A stretch of 9,810 nt of DNA from Candidatus Phaeomarinibacter sp. (GTDB lineage: Bacteria > Pseudomonadota > Alphaproteobacteria > CGMCC-115125): assembly GCA_028279995.1 (NCBI GenBank), contig JANQMQ010000407.1:1-9810 (forward strand). Direction: 5' to 3'. Below the pieces are notes generated by a model. The model did no database searches, was not told the DNA's origin, and saw only the letters and a program-made list of their open reading frames with translations. Of this stretch, positions 5,765 through 9,810 are shown piece after piece; positions within the stretch are counted from its first letter, which is position 1; the number at the start of each line of letters is the position of its first letter. A program made the position numbers and the translations under genes.

Positions 5765-7561
5765 TCAGATCTTCAGCGTGCCGGACATGATGTCCTTGTA
5801 GACGTTCTCTTCCAGCCGCACATATTTCTTCTCGCGCGGGTCAAAAAAGAAGATCGGATCCTCGATCTTGTCCGGCTCGAAGCCTTCCTTCACCAGGTCC
5901 ACCTTGCGGTGCTTGAAGGTACCGGTGATTTCCACTTCCGGCTGCAGCCGCACGAATACAGGCTGGGAATAGGCCGGCAAATTGGCATCGAGATGTGCCT
6001 TGAACTTGTCCCAGTCCGGCTCCTCGGAAACCACCATGGACACCATGCCCGCACGGCCATCCATGCCGTCGATGGCCACGCCATACACATTGGCTTCCTT
6101 GATCCCAGGGAACACGGAGATGGCTTCCGCCACTTCTGACGTCGCCACGTTTTCACCCTTCCAGCGGAACGTGTCGCCGATGCGGTCCATGAAGTAGAAG
6201 TAGCCCTTCTTGTCCTGCTTCAGCAGGTCACCGGAGCGGAACCACATGTCGCCCTTTTCAAAGACGTCGCGCAGGATCTTCTTCTCGGTTGCCTTGGCAT
6301 CCGCATAGCCATCGAACCGGCCGGTCGGCTTGCTTGGGTCATCAATGATCTTGCCGATCGCTTCGCCGACTTCGCCAGGTTCACAGGCAATGCACAGACC
6401 GTCGGGACCGCGCACCGGCTCTTCGTTCTCCACGTCGAACTTCACGATCTCCACGTTGAACGTGTTCTTGGCATAGCCGGGAATACGGCCAACGGACCCC
6501 ACCGTGCCGTCATAGTTCATCAGGGCGATATTGCCTTCCGTCGCACCATAGAACTCGGTGATGCGGGGAATCTTGAAGCGCTTCTGGAACGGCTCCCAGA
6601 TTTCAGGGCGCAGGCCGTTGCCCACCGCCATGCGAACCTTGTGCTTGTTCTCACCCGGGCGCTCTTCGGAATTCAACAGGTAGCGGCACAGCTCGCCGAT
6701 ATATTGGATGAGCGTCGCATCATACTTGGCGCAATCTTCCCAGAACTGGCGCGCCGAGAACTTGCGCTTCACGATCACCGAGCCGCCCACCGTCAAGGTC
6801 GTGCCCACAGCGCAGACGCCACCGGCAGAGTGATAGAGCGGCAGCACCACATACATGCGGTCCTTCTCGGTGGCATTCGCAGCTGCCGAGAAACCGCCGG
6901 CCATGGTCTGCAGACGGAAATGAGTGATCTTCGCTGCTTTCGGCAGACCGGTCGTGCCCGACGTATAGATGTAGAGCGCGTTGTCGGACTGCTCGAGATC
7001 CTTGCGGGTATCTGCCGGGAGCGGCTCAGCCGAATAAAGCTCCAGCGCCGCGCTCAGGTCTTCCGCACCCTGAACGGTGCCACCCTCGATCCACGGCTTG
7101 ATCTCCCGATCGAAATGCTCCTTGGCGCCGAAGAAATTATCCGCCAGCGATGCATCGACAATGCAGTGATCCGCCCCGGAGATATTGAGGCAGTGGCCAA
7201 GGCCCATGCCCGTGAGGTTGGTGTTGATGAGGGCCGCCGTGGCACCCATTTTCACAATGCCGAGCCAGGCCACGATGTATTCCGGCTTGTTCTCCATGAG
7301 GAGCGCAACGGAGTCGCCCTTGCGTGCGCCGGATGCCAGCGCCCAGCGGGCATAGCGGTTGGCGCGTTCATCAAGCTGCTTGTAGGTCATGACGCTGCCG
7401 TCCTCGCCATAGATGGCGACATTGTTCGGCTTCGTGGCAGCGATGTTTTCGATGATATCTGCCCAGGTGCGCGTCGGGTTCTTCTGAATGTCCTTCAGAC
7501 GACCGAGCGTGCGCACGGCGCTACGCAGATAGGTGACTTCTTTTCCAATTCGATTTAGCAC
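5765..7561 (-). CDS. FATP/very-long-chain-type acyl-CoA synthetase
   Basis: A 598-residue adenylate-forming enzyme that would activate a fatty or other carboxylic acid with ATP to the acyl-AMP and then acyl-CoA. The start is GTG at 7561: GGGAGGA lies 5 nt upstream, whereas longer starts have no such site. Motifs: P-loop 'YTSGTTGLPKAAK' (about 199-211), 'EFYGATEGN' (about 336-344), 'SGDLL' (about 443), 'DRIGDTFRWKGENV' (about 459-472), and the C-terminal lysine region 'TGTFKHRKVDL' (about 547-556), with Lys550 or 553 as likely catalytic lysine. 'YGATEGN' plus 'DTFRWKGENVAT' and the short linker favour the fatty-acid-transport-protein/very-long-chain branch over ordinary FadD. Substrate chain is not decidable. 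It faces the monooxygenase operon tail to tail across the terminator and could act on acids formed by it (inference). Confidence 0.92.
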   Translation of the reverse strand: MLNRIGKEVTYLRSAVRTLGRLKDIQKNPTRTWADIIENIAATKPNNVAIYGEDGSVMTYKQLDERANRYARWALASGARKGDSVALLMENKPEYIVAWLGIVKMGATAALINTNLTGMGLGHCLNISGADHCIVDASLADNFFGAKEHFDREIKPWIEGGTVQGAEDLSAALELYSAEPLPADTRKDLEQSDNALYIYTSGTTGLPKAAKITHFRLQTMAGGFSAAANATEKDRMYVVLPLYHSAGGVCAVGTTLTVGGSVIVKRKFSARQFWEDCAKYDATLIQYIGELCRYLLNSEERPGENKHKVRMAVGNGLRPEIWEPFQKRFKIPRITEFYGATEGNIALMNYDGTVGSVGRIPGYAKNTFNVEIVKFDVENEEPVRGPDGLCIACEPGEVGEAIGKIIDDPSKPTGRFDGYADAKATEKKILRDVFEKGDMWFRSGDLLKQDKKGYFYFMDRIGDTFRWKGENVATSEVAEAISVFPGIKEANVYGVAIDGMDGRAGMVSMVVSEEPDWDKFKAHLDANLPAYSQPVFVRLQPEVEITGTFKHRKVDLVKEGFEPDKIEDPIFFFDPREKKYVRLEENVYKDIMSGTLKI

Positions 7562-7587
7562 GTGTGTCCTCCCAAGACGTTGCCTGC

Positions 7588-7617
7588 GATATAGAGGCTT
7601 CGCGGATTTCCGGTCAA
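7588..7617 (-). promoter_or_regulatory. Candidate sigma-70 promoter of the acyl-CoA synthetase
   Basis: On the - strand, -35 TTGACC (7612-7617) is followed after 18 bp by -10 TATATC (7588-7593). A start near 7580 would leave a leader of about 20 nt holding the GGGAGGA site at 7567-7573. It lies in the 110-bp divergent gap with the TusA-like gene; no comparable promoter was seen for that gene. Confidence 0.5.
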
Positions 7618-7671
7618 GCAGAACCGGACGTATTGAGCGCAAAAGACGTAGAGACTGTAAGGGTTTATGGC

Positions 7672-7923
7672 GTGAACGGACAGCCGACCACAGAAATTGA
7701 CGCGATCGGCCTGCTGTGCCCCCTGCCCGTGCTCAAATTGCAGAAGGCCCTGCGCGGCCTCACCCCCGGCCAGCAGGTCCGCCTGCTGGCCACGGACCCT
7801 GCGTCACGCATCGATGTGCCGCATTTCTGCGCCGAGAGCGGCCATATCCTGAAGGAATCGACGCAGCAACAGGAGACACTGGTCTATCTCGTCGAGTGCG
7901 CCGGGGATCAGACTGACAGCTAG
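7672..7923 (+). CDS. TusA/SirA-family sulfur-carrier protein
   Basis: An 83-residue TusA-family protein, matching the usual length of about 75-85. It carries the family motif CPLP (Cys16 to Pro19); this Cys carries persulfide sulfur in tRNA thiolation, molybdenum-cofactor or other sulfur-relay pathways, and which one applies here is not visible. A second Cys (51, in HFCAESGH) is near the later helix. The frame is open upstream to 7564, but only GTG at 7672, with AAGGG 8 nt upstream, gives the family length and a normal N-terminus; a start at 7564 would add 36 residues without resemblance to the family. It is divergent from the acyl-CoA synthetase and converges on a GNAT gene, sharing its last bases. 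Confidence 0.85.
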   Translation: MNGQPTTEIDAIGLLCPLPVLKLQKALRGLTPGQQVRLLATDPASRIDVPHFCAESGHILKESTQQQETLVYLVECAGDQTDS

Positions 7924-8543
7924 CCGGCCTTTTGCTGCCACTCTTCGGCCAGCACCGCGTACATCAGGACATTGTGCCACTCGCCCTCTATGCGCTCTGC
8001 CCGCAGCAGCGTGCCCTCGTGGCGCATGCCCAACCGTTCCAGCAACCGGCGTGAGGCCTTGTTGCTCTCCAGACACCGTGCCCACAGCCGGTTGAGCGGC
8101 CACTGCGCAAAAACCTCCGCCGCCACCGCCTGAACCGCCTCGAAAGCAAACCCACCGCCCCAATAGTCCGAGTGCAGCACATAGCCGATCTCGGCATTAC
8201 CCAGACGAATGTCATCAAGATGAATGGACAGGGCACCGATCGCCTTGCCACCCGGCAGCCCCAGCGCGAGATCATATCGCAGGCGGGGGTGTGTACCCTG
8301 CTGCCCCATGAATTCGGCAAGGGTTGCGCGAGACTGCTCGACCGTGTTCGGCCCCCAGAGCAGATGCTTGGTCACTTCCCTGCGCTCCGAATAAGCATGC
8401 AGCGCGCCAAGATCACCGGCCACAAAGTCGCGGATCATCAGCCGCCGGCTGCGCAGGGGCAGGGTCAGGGGCGGATAGGCGGGATCCAAGGCCTGTTGGT
8501 CAGCCTCTTTGGGCGCGGGCGGTTCGGCAACGGAAGGTTTCAT
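7920..8543 (-). CDS. RimJ/RimL-type GNAT N-acetyltransferase
   Basis: A 207-residue GNAT acetyltransferase, using acetyl-CoA to acetylate an amine of a protein N-terminus or small molecule; the substrate is unknown. Visible features: the opening strand 'LRSRRLMIRDF' (about 30-40), 'AIGALSIHLDD' (101-111), 'EIGYVLHSDYWGGGFAFEAV' (118-137), which includes the acetyl-CoA binding turn, and 'ESNKASRRLLERLGMRHEGTL' (159-179), all usual in the RimJ/RimL group. The turn is WGGGFA rather than the usual R/Q-x-x-G-x-G/A form, a mild departure. I start it at ATG 8543; the frame runs on to GTG 8723, but the extra 60 residues are low-complexity and lie in the divergent gap, and no start here has a strong ribosome site. 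It is divergent from a TetR gene. Confidence 0.85.
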   Translation of the reverse strand: MKPSVAEPPAPKEADQQALDPAYPPLTLPLRSRRLMIRDFVAGDLGALHAYSERREVTKHLLWGPNTVEQSRATLAEFMGQQGTHPRLRYDLALGLPGGKAIGALSIHLDDIRLGNAEIGYVLHSDYWGGGFAFEAVQAVAAEVFAQWPLNRLWARCLESNKASRRLLERLGMRHEGTLLRAERIEGEWHNVLMYAVLAEEWQQKAG

Positions 8544-8586
8544 GAAAGCAACTGGGTCCCCTTGGAAATCCGCTCCGACGCTACCC

Positions 8587-8600
8587 GTTTGACCGCAAAC
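8587..8600. promoter_or_regulatory. Palindrome in the GNAT-tetR divergent gap
   Basis: GTTTG and CAAAC flank ACCG in a perfect 5+4+5 dyad, containing TTGACC (8589-8594), a plausible -35 hexamer on the + strand. No good -10 follows at 16-18 bp. Its position in the 186-bp gap between a TetR gene and its divergent neighbour makes it a candidate operator, but chance is not excluded. Nothing else recognisable was seen in the gap. Confidence 0.3.
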
Positions 8601-8729
8601 TTGCCAATCACCGCCTCCCACGGGCATAACCCGCGGGACCCCTGTGCCTGTGGATCGAGTCCAAAACACTTTGAACACCCGGCGGTTAGGGGACGCCTGG
8701 ACGTCACTTGAAGGATTATCCACGAAACC

Positions 8730-9389
8730 ATGGTGGAGCAGACAAAAACACGGACCGCCCCTCGACGGGTCAGGCGGACGGGCGAGGAAGCCCGGCGGCT
8801 GATTCTCGATGCGGCCGAAAAACGTCTGGCCTCAAACGGGCCTGAGGGCATCCGCCTGCAGGATATCGCCAAGGATGTGGGCATTTCCCACCCTGCAATC
8901 CTGCATCACTTCCAGAGCCGCGAAGGACTTGTCGGCGCCCTGGTCGAGCGCACCATGCGCCATCTGCGCGAAGCCCTGTTCGGCGTCATCGCCAAGGGGC
9001 AATCAGGCCCGGTCGATACCGGCGCCATGATGGATGAAGTCTTCGCCACCCTGTCAGACCGTGGCCATGCCCGCCTGCTGGCCTGGCTGACCCTGACCGG
9101 TCGCGTTGAAACCGCACCTGAAGGCGCCGAAAAAGGCAAAGGCACGCAGATGCTCAGTGAGCTGACGGACCTGGTCCACGAAGCCAGCATCAAGCAGGCG
9201 GAAGCCGCCGGACGCCCCGCCCCGCAAAAGGAAGAAACGCAGTTTTACATGCTGCTGGCCGCCATCACGGCTTTCGGTGAAGCCATTGTCGGCAAGCAGA
9301 TGTATGAGGCAGCCGGTCTGGGCGACGACCCGCAGGCCGCCACCCAGTTCCGTGAGCGCCTCAAGGCGCTGCTCAATCCCGGCTACTAG
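8730..9389 (+). CDS. TetR-family transcriptional regulator
   Basis: A 219-residue TetR regulator. The basic arm (RRVRRTGEEARRLILDAAE) leads into a helix-turn-helix at about residues 43-62, with 'DIAKDVGISHPAILHHFQSREGLVGAL', very close to the family pattern. The C-terminal domain (from about 70) is helical; its ligand is not assigned. ATG 8730 is chosen although the ribosome site is weak: AAGGA is 15 nt upstream; GTG 8733 is the other option. It is divergent from the GNAT gene across 186 bp, suggesting control of that gene and/or itself. It is a different branch from the first TetR at 3500: the recognition regions differ (SHPAILHHF against AKATFFLHF). The 3' end contains a 14-bp tandem repeat. 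Confidence 0.92.
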   Translation: MVEQTKTRTAPRRVRRTGEEARRLILDAAEKRLASNGPEGIRLQDIAKDVGISHPAILHHFQSREGLVGALVERTMRHLREALFGVIAKGQSGPVDTGAMMDEVFATLSDRGHARLLAWLTLTGRVETAPEGAEKGKGTQMLSELTDLVHEASIKQAEAAGRPAPQKEETQFYMLLAAITAFGEAIVGKQMYEAAGLGDDPQAATQFRERLKALLNPGY

Positions 9390-9415
9390 AACCCGGCTAC
9401 TGGGACCCAGCTATC
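9378..9415. repeat. 14-bp period tandem repeat at the tetR 3' end
   Basis: CCCGGCTACT occurs at 9378-9387 and 9392-9401, with a third imperfect copy CCCAGCTATC at 9406-9415, all 14 bp apart. The first copy encodes the last residues and stop of the TetR gene; the others lie after it. It looks like small local duplication by slippage. It leaves only a short gap before the - strand gene ends at 9424. Confidence 0.6.
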
Positions 9416-9423
9416 AGTTGTGC

Positions 9424-9810
9424 TTACCGTCCGCGCACCGCATCGACGGACAGCGTGTCTTCATCCCGGAACGCATACATCACCAGCGTCCCGAAGAAGA
9501 CGATCAGCGACGGGAAGAACAGGATCTGCACATTGTCCTGCCCGAAGATGAGTCCAAGCGGGTCAATCAGCGACGGCCAGACGGCGGCAGCGCCGAGACC
9601 CAGCACGATGATCATGGCCGGAAACGCCAGCGCCCGGAACAGGCCGAGAATGACCAGCAGGCCGAGCAGGGCCTGCGCGATGCCGAGAACCAGCAAGATG
9701 GTCTCGTCGCTCATCACACCGCCATAGTACTTGTCGGAAACACCGATGGCCGCTTCCGGCGCACCGAGCTTCACCAGTACCCAGATCAGAATGAGCAGGC
9801 CAAGGCCCAC
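9424..9810 (-). CDS. DoxX-like four-helix membrane protein, 5' end outside the window
   Basis: The frame is open to the right edge; the GTG at 9810 need not be the true start, so the gene probably begins beyond the window. At least 128 residues are seen, with four hydrophobic segments: about 1-15, 37-59, 62-82 and 94-113, then a charged cytoplasmic-like tail (RDEDTLSVDAVRGR). The pattern 'LILIWVLVKLGAPEAAIG' followed by 'SDKYYGG' and four helices is like small DoxX-type inner-membrane proteins; this is a pattern-based guess. The family has been linked to redox or thiosulfate oxidation in some organisms, but no function follows here. It converges on the TetR gene, with stops 34 bp apart and no clear terminator between them. 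Confidence 0.75.
   Translation of the reverse strand: MGLGLLILIWVLVKLGAPEAAIGVSDKYYGGVMSDETILLVLGIAQALLGLLVILGLFRALAFPAMIIVLGLGAAAVWPSLIDPLGLIFGQDNVQILFFPSLIVFFGTLVMYAFRDEDTLSVDAVRGR

Noticed and set aside
6641..7558. 305-codon + strand frame opposite the acyl-CoA synthetase
   Set aside because: No recognisable motifs; shadow of the adenylate-forming enzyme, whose motifs are all present.
7564..7671. Upstream extension of the TusA-like gene to GTG 7564
   Set aside because: It adds 36 residues that do not fit the family and overlaps the promoter and leader of the divergent acyl-CoA synthetase; GTG 7672 has a ribosome site.
8544..8723. N-terminal extension of the GNAT gene to GTG 8723
   Set aside because: Sixty residues without GNAT similarity, reaching into the start region of the divergent TetR gene; ATG 8543 gives a normal length.
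9400..9410. CTGGGACCCAG palindrome as terminator for the TetR gene
   Set aside because: The hairpin would have only 4 pairs with a 3-nt loop and no U-tract.

Overview
The window reads as about 9.8 kb of chromosome from a high-GC Gram-negative bacterium, most likely an alphaproteobacterium. The reasons are strong GC bias in most genes, TTGACC-like -35 elements, and a gene set combining a DM13 protein, a TusA-family protein, a FATP-type acyl-CoA synthetase, a LimB-like flavin monooxygenase and several TetR regulators. The assignment is inference from style; there is no rRNA or other marker gene. I see no tRNA, CRISPR array, insertion sequence or phage core gene.

Left part (1-2300): two closely spaced + strand genes for exported proteins of unknown function (57-638 and 650-1333). 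The second has an NTR/TIMP-like look and lower GC. On the - strand follow a membrane-anchored DM13-domain protein (1311-1796), which overlaps the preceding gene tail to tail, and a small Cys- and Lys-rich orphan protein (1969-2247). The DM13 leader holds repeated CGTGACC motifs and a small hairpin.

Centre (2353-7561): this looks like a catabolic module. A zinc-type alcohol dehydrogenase (- strand) is divergent from a TetR regulator (+), which is followed 37 nt later by a LimB-like LLM flavin-dependent monooxygenase. The divergent spacer holds a perfect palindrome overlapping a TATAAT box, a good candidate operator. The TetR gene has no ATG, GTG or TTG in the right place; its natural N-terminus begins at an ATT codon. 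A small lower-GC orphan gene (5393-5698) and a perfect 13-bp bidirectional terminator close this side. Convergent to them is a FATP/very-long-chain-type acyl-CoA synthetase, with a good candidate promoter and GTG start. A plausible but unproven reading is that monooxygenase, alcohol dehydrogenase and CoA ligase act in turn on a hydrophobic terpenoid- or lipid-like substrate.

Right part (7672-9810): a TusA-family sulfur-carrier gene runs convergent to a RimJ/RimL-type GNAT acetyltransferase, their stop codons sharing one CTAG. The GNAT gene is divergent from a second TetR regulator, and the window ends in a 5'-truncated four-helix DoxX-like membrane protein on the - strand.

Most of the window is ordinary metabolic chromosome. 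The best leads are the ATT-initiated TetR gene with its operator, the uncharacterised small genes, and the gene-boundary structures. I found no convincing new defence or mobile system.
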